Notes: generated by a model not told the origin, from the sequence alone. A stretch of DNA of 64,000 nt from Anniella stebbinsi (GCA_029215795.1 JARDYH010000006.1:21529501-21593500), one strand, 5' to 3'. Shown: positions 43,838 to 54,835, numbered from the stretch's first letter. Numbers and translations are program-made.

Positions 43838-45330
43838 ATAATAATAATAATAATAATAATAATAATTTTATTTCTTACCTGCCTCTCCATCTGGATTGAG
43901 GCAGGAAATAACAGTAAATATAAAATATGATAAAATACATAAAACTGATTGAAAACATGGCACATATTATTAAAATAGTAATAAAACATCATTAAAAAAA
44001 TCCTAAAATCATTCTAAAATTCCACTGGATATGCCTGCCAGAAGAGACCAGTCTTTATAGCTTTCATAATTTCTAAAAGACGGTTAAGTTGACAAGTCTC
44101 CTCCTGCAGGTCATTCCTCAGTCTGGGAGCGGCAGAAGAAAAGGTCCCCTGGGTAACGGCTGTCAGCCTAGTGTTGCATAAATTATGCTGTTCCCAAGTG
44201 TGCCAAAGTCCAGATATGAAACACTTGACGAAAGACCTCCTGAAGCTTTGGAAACTAATTTATTATTCTGCGCAGAATAGGTGACCTCCTGACGCTAACG
44301 CTGCTTTCCAGAGTCACACCACACCAAGGTTCAAACAATGCTCTTATACTCCAAAAGTTACACGGCATCAGCCCTCATCCCATTGGTTTATAGCCCTAGT
44401 GACATCATTTGGCCAACTCTCGAGTAGTCCCAAGTAGTGGCCAGATGTGGCGTTGCATTGCCATGTGCTATTTTACTTGTACCCAGAGATGCTTTGCAAC
44501 GTCCCTCTACTTCTATCATTCTCTTATATGGTCGTTTTGTCCCGCTCCAGGTGTGCCACGGTCACATCTGGATGAGTCACACCCCTGGTTCTTCTAAGTC
44601 AAGTAGCCTATGTGCGTCTCTGACTGTGTACAATGGAGTCTGACCTGGAGAAGAAGGAGCAATGGCAATATTGACAAGCTCCTAGTTCTTGCACCGCCAA
44701 ATCTCTTGCAAGCAGCTTGACTTTTGCAGAAATGGATACAGTGGCCAGGCAGTGGGGAATGGGGATTTGGGGTGCTGTGTGTGGACGGTTTGGGTGAGTG
44801 TGTCAGCAAACACATGTAGGATGCATGTAAGATGTGTGTAAGATGCGTGTCAGGGGAAATGGACGTGTTTGGGGATGGAAATCATAGATCTGTTCAGATC
44901 TTTATAACACTAGTGTTGGCCGACTGTAGTAAGTTCTTCCCAGAGGACCTGAGCATGCAGGGCGGATTGTATGGGAGAAGGTGATCCCGCAGGTAACCTG
45001 GACCCAAACCATGTAGGGCTTGAAAGGTAATAACCAACACTTTGTACTTCACCCGGAAACCAATTGGCAGCCAGTGGAGCGATTTTAAAGCTGGTGTAAT
45101 ATGGTCACCCCTAGGTGTATCGGTGACCAACCTGGCTGCCATATTTTGAACTAGTTGAAGTTTCCAGACTAGGCACAAAGGCAGCCCTATATACAGAATA
45201 ATGGTATTTAACAATTTTGTGACAACCTTGTGGGATGGGTTAGGCTGAGAGAGGTGATGGCCACAGGTCATTGGAAGCTTCATGATGGAATGGGTCCTAC
45301 CCATTCTAGTCTGATATTTTGAGTGCTACA
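43838..45330 (-). mobile_element. LINE (CR1-like) 3' fragment split by a solo LTR
   Basis: An (AAT)n tail and CCTGCCTCTCCATCTGGATT at the left start a minus-strand LINE. It resumes after the LTR (44,914 on) with the reverse-transcriptase tail: LHWLPIGFRVKYKVL, then FQALHGLGPGYLRDHLLP. Inactive. Confidence 0.75.
44172..44909 (-). mobile_element. Solo LTR, 738 bp, with 4-bp target duplication
   Basis: On the minus strand it starts TGTTATAAAG and ends TTTATGCAACA, and is flanked by ctag (44,168-44,171 and 44,910-44,913). A TATA-like GAGTATAAGAGC lies near 44,343-44,354, and an AATAAA-type signal near 44,260. TG...CA ends, a 4-bp duplication and this promoter layout support an LTR of an integrase-using retroelement left by recombination. 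No internal genes remain. Confidence 0.75.
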
Positions 45331-45533
45331 CCACACCACACCACAACAATGGGCTTCGGTATGAAACTGTCTTTGCAGATCTTCGTTCTGGATTTTGTGA
45401 AAGTTTGTTAGCTCTTCCATTTAGAACACTGAAAGTGGTTTGTTCAATTGCCTTCACTCACACAGAACTTGCCATCCTGGGCTATTTCTCAAATGAGTTT
45501 CTACCTCATTTTGTTCACCCATGATCTGCTTTT

Positions 45534-46027
45534 CCAGGTTATTTTGCACAATATGAACCACGGCCCAGAACGAGCATTGGAACGTGGTTTTCGTGGCTGT
45601 TTCCTGGCTTATTCTATCTGTCCCACCTTGTAATGTGTGAGTGGTGAGTTTGGTTGAGTTGGCTCACTTGGAAGCTGCCTTTCTGGCCTGTTTTGTGCAA
45701 TATGGACTATGGCCCGATACGGGCACCGAAACATGGTTTTTGTGGCTGTTTTGTAGTGTATTGTATCTGTCCCACCTAGTAATGTGTGACAGTTGAGTTT
45801 GGTTGGTTTCAGTCATTCAGAAGCGGCCGTTCCGGGCCATCCATTCTGTTCCGGATGTTGTTCTGGGAGTTATGAGGTTAATAATAATATAATATTGCAA
45901 TGGTTTCAGTCCTGAAATATTGTTTTCAAGTGTTACTAACACATGCCACAGTTTTTGGTGTGGGTTTTTTTAATATTATGCGTCGTTCCGGCCCGTTCCG
46001 TTCCATTCCAGCTTTTACACCATTCGC
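45534..46027. repeat. Right inner flank of the foldback
   Basis: Inverted counterpart of 43,289-43,836 (TTTTGTGCAATATGGAC, GTAATGTGTGA, TTCCGGCCCGTTCCG). It has the same internal duplication. Confidence 0.85.
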
Positions 46028-49000
46028 CGTTTCTCTATGGAAAAGTGCTATGCAATGAATCCCTATGGGCAAGTATGGTTTCTCAATGGGAAATTGCAAT
46101 GCAATGAATACCTATGGGAAAGTGCTATGCAATGAATCCCTATGGGCAAGTATGGTTTTTCAATGGGCAAGTGCTATGCAATGACTCCCTATGGGCAAGT
46201 ACTGTCCAATGAATCCCTATGGGCAAGTCTGGTTTCTCTATGGGAAAGTGCTATGCAATGAATCCCTATGGGCAAGTACTGTCCAATGAATCCCTATGGG
46301 CAAGTATGGTTTCTCTATGGGAAAGTGCTATGCAATGAATCCCTATGGGCAAGTATGGTTTCTCAATGGGAAAGTGCTATGCAATGAATCCCTATGGGCA
46401 AGTATGGTTTCTCAATGGGCAAGTACTGTCCAATGAATCCCTATGGGCAAGTATGGTTTCTCTATGGGAAAGTGCTATGCAATGAATCCCTTTGGGCAAG
46501 TATGCTTTCTCAATGGGAAATTGCAATGCAATGAATACCTATGGGAAAGTGCTATGCAATGAATCCCTATGGGCAAGTATGGTTTTTCAATGGGCAAGTG
46601 CTATGCAATGAATCCCTATGGGCAAGTATGGTTTCTCAATGGGAAAGTGCTATGCAATGAATCCCTATGGCAAGTATGGTTTCTCTATGGGAAAGTGCTA
46701 TGCAAGGAATCCCTATGGGCAAGTATGGTTTCTCAGTGGGAGAGTGCTATGCAATGAATCCCTATGGGCAAGTATAGTTTCTCTATGGGAAAGTGCTATG
46801 CAAGGAATCCCTATGGGTAAGTATGCTTTCTCAATGGGAAAGTGCAATGCAATGAATCCCTATGGGCAAGTGCTATGCAATGAATCCCTATGGGCAAGTA
46901 CTGTCCAATGAATCCCTATGGGCAAGTATGGTTTCTCTATGGGAAAGTGCTATGCAATGAATCCCTATGGGCAAGTATGGTTTCTCAATGGGAAATTGCA
47001 ATGCAATGAATACCTATGGGAAAGTGCTATGCAATGAATCCCTATGGGCAAGTATGGTTTTTCAATGGGCAAGTGCTATGCAATGAATCCCTATGGGCAA
47101 GTATGGTTTCTCAATGGGAAATTGCAATGCAATGAATACCTATGGGAAAGTGCTATGCAATGAATCCCTATGGGCAAGTATGGTTTTTCAATGGGCAAGT
47201 GCTATGCAACGAATCCCTATGGGCAAGTACTGTCCAATGAATCCCTATGGGCAAGTATGGTTTCTCTATGGGAAAGTGCTATGCAATGAATCCCTATGGG
47301 CAAGTACTGTCCAATGAATCCCTATGGGCAAGTATGGTTTCTCAATGGGAAAGTGCTATGCAATGAATCCCTATGGGCAAGTATGGTTTCTCAATGGGAA
47401 AGTGCTATGCAATGAATCCCTATGGGCAAGTATGGTTTCTCAATGGGAAAGTGCTATGCAATGAATCCCTATGGGCAAGTGTGGTTTCTCTATGGGAAAG
47501 TGCTATGCAAGGAATCCCTATGGGCAAGTATGGTTTCTCAATGGGAAAGTGCAATGCAATGAATCCCTATGGACAAGTGCTATGCAATGAATCCCTATGG
47601 GCAAGTACTGTCCAATGAATCCCTATGGGCAAGTATGGTTTCTCTATGGGAAAGTGCTATGCAATGAATCCCTATGGGCAAGTATGGTTTCTCAATGGGA
47701 AAGTGCTACGCAATGAATCCCTATGGGCAAGTATGTTTTCTCAATCGGAAAGTGCTATGCAATGAATCCCTATGGGCAAGTATGGTTTTTCTATGGGAAA
47801 GTGCTATGCAATGAATCCCTATGGGCAAGTATGGTTTCTCTATGGGAAAGTGCTATGCATTGAATCCCTATGGGCAAGTATGGTTTCTCAATGGGAAAGT
47901 GCTATGCAATGAATCCCTATGGGCAAGTATGGTTTTTCAATGGGCAAGTGCTATGCAATGAATCCCTATGGGCAAGTACTGTCCAATGAATCCCTATGGG
48001 CAAGTATGGTTTCTCTATGGGCAAGTGCTATGCAATGAATCCCTATGGGCAAGTACTGTCCAATGAATCCCTATGGGCAAGTATGGTTTCTCTATGGGAA
48101 AGTGCTATGCAATGAATCCCTATGGGCAAGTATGGTTTCTCTATGGGTAAGTGCTATGCAATGAATCCCTATGGGCAAGTATGGTTTCTCAATGGGAAAG
48201 TGCTATGCAATGAATCCCTATGGGCAAGTATGGTTTCTCAATGGGAAAGTGCTGTGCAATGAATCCCTATGGGCAAGTATGGTTTCTCTATGGGAAAGTG
48301 CTATGCAATGAATCCCTATGGGCAAGTATGCTTTCTCAATGGGAAATTGCAATGCAATGAATACCTATGGGAAAGTGCTATGCAATGAATCCCTATGGGC
48401 AAGTATGGTTTTTCAATGGGCAAGTGCTATGCAATGAATCCCTATGGGCAAGTATGGTTTCTCAATGGGAAAGTGCTATGCAATGAATCCCTATGGGCAA
48501 GTATGGTTTCTCTATGGGAAAGTGCTATGCAAGGAATCCCTATTGGCAAGTATGGTTTCTCAATGGGAAAGTGCTATGCAATGAATCCCTATGGGCAAGT
48601 ATGGTTTCTCTATGGGAAAGTGCTATGCAAGGAATCCCTATGGGTAAGTATGCTTTCTCAATGGGAAAGTGCAATGCAATGAATCCCTATGGGCAAGTGC
48701 TATGCAATGAATCCCTATGGGCAAGTACTGTCCAATGAATCCCTATGGGCAAGTATGGTTTCTCTATGGGAAAGTGCTATGCAATGAATCCCTATGGGCA
48801 AGTATGGTTTCTCAATGGGAAATTGCAATGCAATGAATACCTATGGGAAAGTGCTATGCAATGAATCCCTATGGGCAAGTATGGTTTTTCAATGGGCAAG
48901 TGCTATGCAATGAATCCCTATGGGCAAGTACTGTCCAATGAATCCCTATGGGCAAGTATGGTTTCTCTATGGGAAAGTGCTATGCAATGAATCCCTATGG

Positions 49001-49573
49001 GCAAGTACTGTCCAATGAATCCCTATGGGTAAGTATGCTTTCTCAATGGGAAAGTGCAATGCAATGAATCCCTATGGGCAAGTGCTATGCAATGAATCTC
49101 TATGGGCAAGTACTGTCCAATGAATCCCTATGGGCAAGTATGGTTTCTCTATGCGAAAGTGCTATGCAATGAATCCCTATGGGCAAGTATGGTTTCTCTA
49201 TGGGAAAGTGCTATGCATTGAATCCCTATGGGCAAGTATGGTTTCTCAATGGGAAAGTGCTATGCAATGAATCACTATGGGCAAGTATGGTTTCTCTATG
49301 GGAAAGTGCTATGCAAGGAATCCCTATGGGCAAGTATGGTTTCTCAATGGGAAAGTGCTATGCAATGAATCCCTATGGGCAAGTGCTATGCAATGAATCC
49401 CTATGGGCAAGTACTGTCCAATGAATCCCTATGGGCAAGTACTGTCCAATGAATCCCTATGGGCAAGTGCTATGCAATGAATCCCTATGGGCAAGTGCTA
49501 TGCAATGGATCCCTATGGGCAAGTATGGTTTCTCTATGGGCAGGTATGGTTTCTCTATGGGCAAGTACTGTCC
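46028..49573 (+). repeat. Right-arm tandem array of 28/21-bp monomers
   Basis: Same monomers as the left array on the plus strand, longer by about 1.4 kb. A fourth type (ATTGCAATGCAATGAATACC) recurs here. The last monomers before 49,573, including a variant with GGATCC and two successive 21-bp units, match the outer end of the left array. Open frames of 60-97 codons run through it and are repeat translations. Confidence 0.95.
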
Positions 49574-49806
49574 TTTGTTTTAGTACGTCCCGTTTCTCCC
49601 ACCCCCTCCCAAATCCTGATAGGACTAGCCAGGTGTGCCCTATTGGACCCCCCACCCTCTGAAATGACCATGAGGCCCCACAGCTGTTCAAAACAGAGAA
49701 CAGTTGATGCTGATACTCGCATGACAAAAGCGGGTACTTTGGGGAGATTGAAAAAATCTTTTAACAAAAGGTGACCATAGATCCTAATGGCTGTCTTAAT
49801 TGGTTA

Positions 49807-50010
49807 GACTCATTAAATTGAGGTCTCCATTTGGTAATGCAGTAACAGCGCCCTCTTCTAAATTTTGGGTTAAGTCCAAATATGTTCCATCAGTTCAAAA
49901 TCCCAATATCGTCATGTTTGAAAACGTGCTACTTCGGGATTTACACAAACTAGAAAGCCATCATTATTCTATTTGGCATAATGTCTCTAAGAATGAAAAT
50001 GTGACATCTG
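49807..50010 (+). pseudogene. Penelope-like ORF, N-terminal remnant
   Basis: The frame encodes SKFWVKSKYVPSVQNPNIVM and then FENVLLRDLHKLE. The spacing of aromatic and acidic residues resembles the region before the reverse transcriptase of Penelope-like proteins. Assignment is by resemblance and position. Confidence 0.45.
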
Positions 50011-50011
50011 A

Positions 50012-50190
50012 TGTATAAAAGTATCTGTTTGAACCTTGGTGCGGTGTGACTCTAGAAGGCAGTGAGAGCGCCCAGTGGTCACCTGTTCTGCGCAGAATAA
50101 TAAATTAGTTTCCAAAGCTTCAGGAGGTCTTTCGTCAAGTGCTTCATATCTGGACTTTGGACACTTGGGAATAGCATAATTTATGCAACA
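50012..50190 (+). mobile_element. Short LTR-derived insertion (179 bp)
   Basis: It starts TGTATAAAAG, ends TTATGCAACA, and is flanked by ctga on both sides (50,008-50,011; 50,191-50,194). It matches the TATA-to-end part of the solo LTR at 44,172-44,909 (GTTTGAACCTTGGTG, TTCTGCGCAGAATAATAAA, GGAGGTCTTTCGTCAAGTG). A wider repeat tgacatc at both flanks is also possible as the duplication. Confidence 0.65.
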
Positions 50191-50202
50191 CTGACATCAT
50201 TC

Positions 50203-50854
50203 CTCGAACGTCTTTATTCCAGCCCAAGCCCCAAAAAGCTTCCAATCGGTTATTTTGGTCCATGGAATTTCATCATTTAACATCCTGATTGAAATCCATT
50301 GTTTACAAACATTGGCACCTAGTTTGGGACATTCCTGGGTGCGCTGATCCCCCAGTTGTGGGTTTTCGGAGATCCAGTAATTCGAGAGACTTATTGGTTC
50401 ATTCAGATATTTCCCAGCGGCGGATTCCCAAGTTATCCACCAGGGGACACTATAAATGCGGACATTGCATATCTTGTAGCCAAGCACTACAACTTCAAAG
50501 ATTCTTTAATCCTTTAGACAACAGAGTTTATGATTTAAGGTCCTTTACCACTTGTGCTACTTCACATGTAATTTATGCTATAATATGTCCCTGTTCAAAA
50601 ATTTATTGGGGACAAACCTCCAGAACACTGCGTATCAGAATATCAGAACATAGAAGCAAGATACGCAGTTGTAATATGGAGGCTCCTTTAACATCTAATT
50701 TTGTCCAAAAACAGCATGCCCCTGAGTCTTTTCAATTTTTTGCCATAGAACATATAACATTTTACTTCGTAGAGAGGCTTTTTGGATTCATCAACTAAAA
50801 ACACTTTCTCCTCATGGTTTAAATGATAGAATTGACTTTTCTATGTTCCTTTAA
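50203..50854 (+). pseudogene. Penelope-like ORF, C-terminal GIY-YIG endonuclease region
   Basis: Penelope-like proteins join a reverse transcriptase to a GIY-YIG nuclease that nicks the target. Visible here: KHWHLVWDIPG, RDLLVHSDI, a CxxCxxC zinc-binding knuckle (YKCGHCISC), then the nuclease core VIYAIICPCSKIYWGQTSR with RIRISEH. A TGA interrupts the frame at 50,286-50,288. A frameshift near 50,760 moves the conserved C-terminal tail (FWIHQLKTLSPHGLN) to another frame ending TAA at 50,852-50,854. It is a pseudogene and lacks the reverse transcriptase. Confidence 0.85.
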
Positions 50855-51166
50855 ATGATTGTGTTGCAGTTTAGTCTGGTTTATGGGCTCATTAGCCTAT
50901 AAATAGGTAACTGTGCTACAGGGTTTTTTAAGTGGTCTGTAATCAGGGTGCAGGAAACGCTCTACTTCTCTAATGGCTGAGGATTGAGGTATTGTAGTTA
51001 TAGATTTGTTACTAATATTATATTATTTCAATTTCAGTAATTTACATTTCATGGCACAACCTTTCTTTTGTAGGTTGGTTTTGGAATACCAAATAAGTCT
51101 AGGACTAAGAGACAAATTCACCCAGAAAGAGGTTTGACCACCGACCATTAAAACCCCTCAACATCA

Positions 51167-51236
51167 GCAAACCACTGATGAAAGTTCTTTTTGAAACGGT
51201 GTTAGTAAATTATCTGGAGTTACCGTTTGGTTTTGC
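51167..51236 (+). ncRNA. Hammerhead ribozyme (type I) in the Penelope-like element
   Basis: Helix I pairs GCAAACCA (51,167-51,174) with TGGTTTTGC (51,228-51,236, one bulged T). The core is CTGATGA (51,175-51,181) and GAA (51,193-51,195). Helix III pairs ACGGT (51,196-51,200) with ACCGT (51,222-51,226), closing the A15.1-U16.1 pair. The cleavage-site base is U at 51,227. Helix II (51,182-51,192) is weak, about three pairs, so activity is uncertain. Hammerheads in Penelope-like terminal repeats are established. Confidence 0.75.
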
Positions 51237-51467
51237 TTGTTATCATTTGTTTCTCAATATTATGTTATTGTTCAGTCAATGTAGAAGTGTAAATAATTGG
51301 AGTCATGTATGTTTATTGTATTGTATTTGGTTGACTTTTTGCTCACTAGTTATAACATTAAGGGGCATATTGTGCTCATTGTATGCTGATACACTTTAAT
51401 ACACCTCAATACAGCTGGGGTTTTGTCACATTGTCACATTGACTCATTTGCTGTGGGTAGTCCCCGA

Positions 51468-51550
51468 GTCTTAAAGACAGCCATTAACATGTAAATCATT
51501 TTTTTTTTGGTTAGTTGTCGGGCTTTATGTTGAATGGCTGTCTTTAAGAC
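51468..51550. repeat. Hairpin at the 3' end of the Penelope-like element
   Basis: GTCTTAAAGACAGCCATTAA (51,468-51,487) is mirrored by TGAATGGCTGTCTTTAAGAC (51,531-51,550). The same word borders the left inverted end near 49,788-49,798. Confidence 0.8.
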
Positions 51551-52315
51551 AGCCATTAGGATCCATGGTCACCTTTTGTTAAAAGATTTTTTCAATTTCC
51601 CCAAAGTACCTGCTTTTGTCATGCGAGTATCAGCATCAACTGTTCTCTGTTTTGAACAGTTGTGGGGCCTCATGGTCATTTCAGAGGGTGGGGCACCCCT
51701 GGCTAGTCCTATCAGGATTTGGGAGGGGTGGGAGAAACCCCTGTTTGATGGGGTTGGGAAGATCACATGGTTCCTATAGTCCAATAGTCCAAATCCATGT
51801 GGTCTGAAATCAGGAAAAAAAAACCTTCCAAGGGTTTTATAAAAAGTGGTTCCTGGGGTCAGATCTTTCTTTGTTTTCTGCATCCCACCTGGAAGGGGAG
51901 ATTCATTATCTGATCCATGTGAGTATGCCCCCCACAGCCCCTGAAACTTAAAGCATGTTTGTAGTTGGTTGCATTTTCAGATAATATTTTTTTTAAAAAG
52001 CCTTATGCAACAAATTTCTGTTTCTTTCCCAATTTATTCCCACAGAAAAAAATAAAATATACCTCAGAATATTTAAAACCGTCTTTGGGTCATTGTAATT
52101 GTTTCTTTAAAAACAACTATTTTTCCTGTTTTTTTCTTCATCTTCATTTAATATACTTGGTAATTCGAATAATATTTAGTTTGTGGGGTATTATAGTTAA
52201 CCCTGTTCTGTTTTGGAGATGTCCTCAACTCATGTTTGTTTTTTTATTTTTTTAAAAAAATATAGTCAATGTTCCAGTTGAATTCCCCTACACAGCAGCC
52301 TCTCCATACACTCCA

Positions 52316-53590
52316 TATACTACTCATAAAGATTCAGGAGGAAAATAATAATAATTTCTCACTGTTCCATTTGTAAGGAAACACAGCACCACTGCAGATC
52401 CACCCCAGGGCTTTCCCCTTGTCAAGACAGGCCCCCAGTCTGCTTAAGGACATTTTCCCCTGTAGTTTGTATACTAAAGCTATTGCTAGTTCTAAGACTG
52501 ATTTGATTTCAATTCCTTGTGAAAACAAACTCTGAAATGTAAGCGCATGCTTTAAAAATTGGCATGGTGTGCCACAACAGCTGATTTCCAAAAAGCATGC
52601 AGAGTTTTATTTCTCAACTCCAAATTCCTTTGAAAACAAATGAGACTTTGCATATGTTGATGTGCAAAAGACTGTGCCTGAGGAAGATTGAATGTTAATA
52701 ACAAACATGAGCTGTGTGAGGGCATTCCATTTTGTATGCTGCTTCTTAATTTGTGCTTAATTTAAAGAAATGTGCAGAATTTTGTTAAGGCACTAACTTC
52801 CCTTATGAAATTCCAAGCAATGTCTGATCAAGCATCATGGACTGGATTTGTGCCCTCTACTGCAGCCCTTGACAACAAAGGAGGAGTCTGAAGTTTGCAA
52901 TGGATCCTCCCCAGGCTGGCAGATTCCCATGTGAATAGAGTGCTTTTTGCAGGTGGAAATTCTATATATGTAAAGAGCAACTGTAGAATGTTCCTCCCTC
53001 CAGATGTGGCATGCACACACCCTAAAAGTCAACTGTAAAAGTAGGGGTAGGCCATAGGGTGTGCATGGGCATCCATGTGCCTTGGACACACATCAGGGTG
53101 CCCTACATCTCCCACTTGATTTTTAAATTAACAATTTCCTTATCAGCAACTAGGATTTCTTCAAAACAAAGTGAGGACCTTGATTCACTACCATGTCCAT
53201 TTCCCATAAATTCCTCTGGGCCACACATGGGACTCAGAGACATTCTTAAGAAATGAAATTAGTGGGTGGCTGCAGGTCAATGCTTTCCCCTGCAGTGCAT
53301 CCAGCCACCAAGTAAAAGAAGGGGGGAGGGACTCCTATCATTTTTATTAGGAAGCCACATCGCCCATGGCAGCCATTTTGCCTCTTCAGAAAATTTCAGT
53401 ACGGTGTTTTCCTTTCTGTTCCCTCTCCACTGAGCCAAGAGACATTTGGGGCAGCCTTTGAAGGAAGATCTAGCACTGGAAAAGGTTTAACAAACGTTTA
53501 GGGTGAGGAGGAATTGTGGGACCCTAGTAAACAAGCTGGTCCCAGGAGACACCAGGCTGCCTCTGCCAAGCCTCACAATCTGCAACCCAC
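52316..53590. other. Intergenic stretch, no gene seen
   Basis: No repeat family or exon was recognised with confidence. Confidence 0.4.
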
Positions 53591-53591
53591 A

Positions 53592-53925
53592 ATGAGGCTG
53601 CCTCTACAAGAGGCATTTAAAGCTCTTTCAAGGTGCATTAAAAAATCGGGCGTAGAGGCGTGTTTTCTCTCAGATTATGCGCATTATCGAATGGGCATTA
53701 AATAGCGAGTTTTATTTTGCTCCGGCCGTTAAAGCGCATTTTGACTATGTGAACAAGCGATTCTCCACATTAACTACTTGTAAAGCACATTTGAAACAAC
53801 CGGTAAGGTCACCTGTTGAGTGCTCAATTACCTCCTGCATACAAGCATTTACGATAAAGCGCTTCCGAGAAAATTCGCATAATCGGAGGAACAGGCATCA
53901 AACGGAATCCATCTAGAGGGGTCTG
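53592..53925. mobile_element. Non-autonomous repeat with CCTCTA termini, copy 2
   Basis: Second copy of the 28,792-29,142 element, with the same ends (AGGCTGCCTCTACAAGAGG; ATCTAGAGGGGTCT) and a small internal deletion near the left end. Confidence 0.7.
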
Positions 53926-54734
53926 AGATGACCAAACATTTTTTTTTCTGGACAGGGCTTCTATGCCTTTAACAAGACAGAACTTTGCATGGCAAACTAC
54001 AATAGCCAAAATTGCTTCTTTTACACAACTTGTAAAGGAGTAGGAGCCCTGTCATCTTCTGCATCTCACCATCCTGGCATTTTAGCCCTGTGTGTATATG
54101 TCCTATTCAACTGGTGTGTCCATGGATAGCTGTCCGGAGGATGCAGGAGGCAGGACAGAAGTGCCAAATAGGCAGGATGGGGATTTCACCCCCCCCCCCC
54201 CCAAACACCAGCCCCACTACCAGTAGGAAGATTTGGAAGAGGACTGGTACCTGTCTTCACTTGCAACTAGATTCTTGATTTCTGTTTCAAGTCTGACATA
54301 GAATTTTATTTATAATTTAATTACACACACACACACATCCTCAAATGATGAAAGAAAATTAATATGTTTTTGTTTTGCTTTTCCTGATGCTATCAGAGTT
54401 GCATATGGCAAACTTTGCTCATATTAATGTAACACATTACTCCTCCCATGAAAAGCCCCGCGCTGTAAGAAGAGTAGTTCTGCATTCTTTTTTTGCCATG
54501 TTTCACAACAGACCCTCCAATTTATGTCTCCTTCCTGTTTGAAAGGCAGCTCACGCACTCTGCATGATATGCTTGCAAATAAGCTTTCTGTGGAGTGGCA
54601 GAAGCTGCTCCTTACCCACCACACATTTTGCTTCTTGTCAGTGCTGCCAGAAACCTTATTAAGTCTGGTCTCGCATTGTTTTTACCGAGGTGGTTCTGGG
54701 AGAAGTTAGCTCTTTTCCACACAAGGGGAATAAG

Positions 54735-54835
54735 AATTCATTCCAGTTTTAAAAGTTAAAATTTCATTTAAGCTGCCTTGAGTGTCATTTTTGTTAGAAA
54801 GGTGGGGTACAAATAAAACAATACATAAATACCTT
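54735..54835 (+). repeat. LINE 3' tail
   Basis: AAGCTGCCTTGAGTGTCATT, then AAGGTGGGGTACAAATAAA, resembles the 3' end of CR1/L2-type LINEs. Confidence 0.45.

Larger units (their letters stand above)
49593..51737 (+). mobile_element. Penelope-like retroelement insertion with inverted ends
   Basis: The left arm keeps the empty site, so this block is an insertion. Its ends, 49,593-49,798 and 51,544-51,737, are inverted copies of each other (TTTCTCCCACCCCCTCCC at the left). Within lie an N-terminal coding remnant (about 49,807-50,010), an inserted short LTR, the C-terminal GIY-YIG region (50,203-50,854), a hammerhead ribozyme (51,167-51,236) and a hairpin (51,468-51,550). The reverse-transcriptase core is missing, so it cannot move by itself. 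Confidence 0.75.
40550..52312. mobile_element. Giant foldback (inverted-repeat) composite element
   Basis: Left and right arms are inverted copies. Outer flank 40,550-41,160 matches 51,740-52,312. Tandem array 41,163-43,288 matches 46,028-49,573. Inner flank 43,289-43,836 matches about 45,534-46,027. The centre (43,838-45,530) holds a LINE piece and a solo LTR. The arms are diverged by scattered substitutions, differ in array length, and only the right arm carries the Penelope insertion (49,593-51,737), so this is not a simple assembly mirror. The architecture resembles foldback transposons, whose inverted repeats are made of short tandem repeats. No transposase is visible. Confidence 0.8.

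Noticed and set aside
46028..49573. A CRISPR-like pattern of 28-bp repeats separated by 21-bp units
   Set aside because: The 21-bp units are themselves repeated rather than unique spacers, the order is irregular, and the setting is a vertebrate intergenic region without cas genes.
46569..49774. Long open frames translating to MGKYGFSMGKCYAMNPYG repeats
   Set aside because: They are translations of the tandem array. Similar frames occur on the other strand in the left array, and the 28-bp unit shifts frame each time.
51616..51883. Open frames on both strands containing VSASTVLCFEQLWGLM-type peptides
   Set aside because: They fall in the inverted terminal copies of the Penelope insertion and occur at both ends in opposite orientation. 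This is repeat DNA, not a gene.
40550..52312. The foldback as an assembly artefact
   Set aside because: The arms differ by substitutions, array length and a 2.1-kb insertion in one arm only, which a mirrored assembly error would not produce. Read-level confirmation was not possible.
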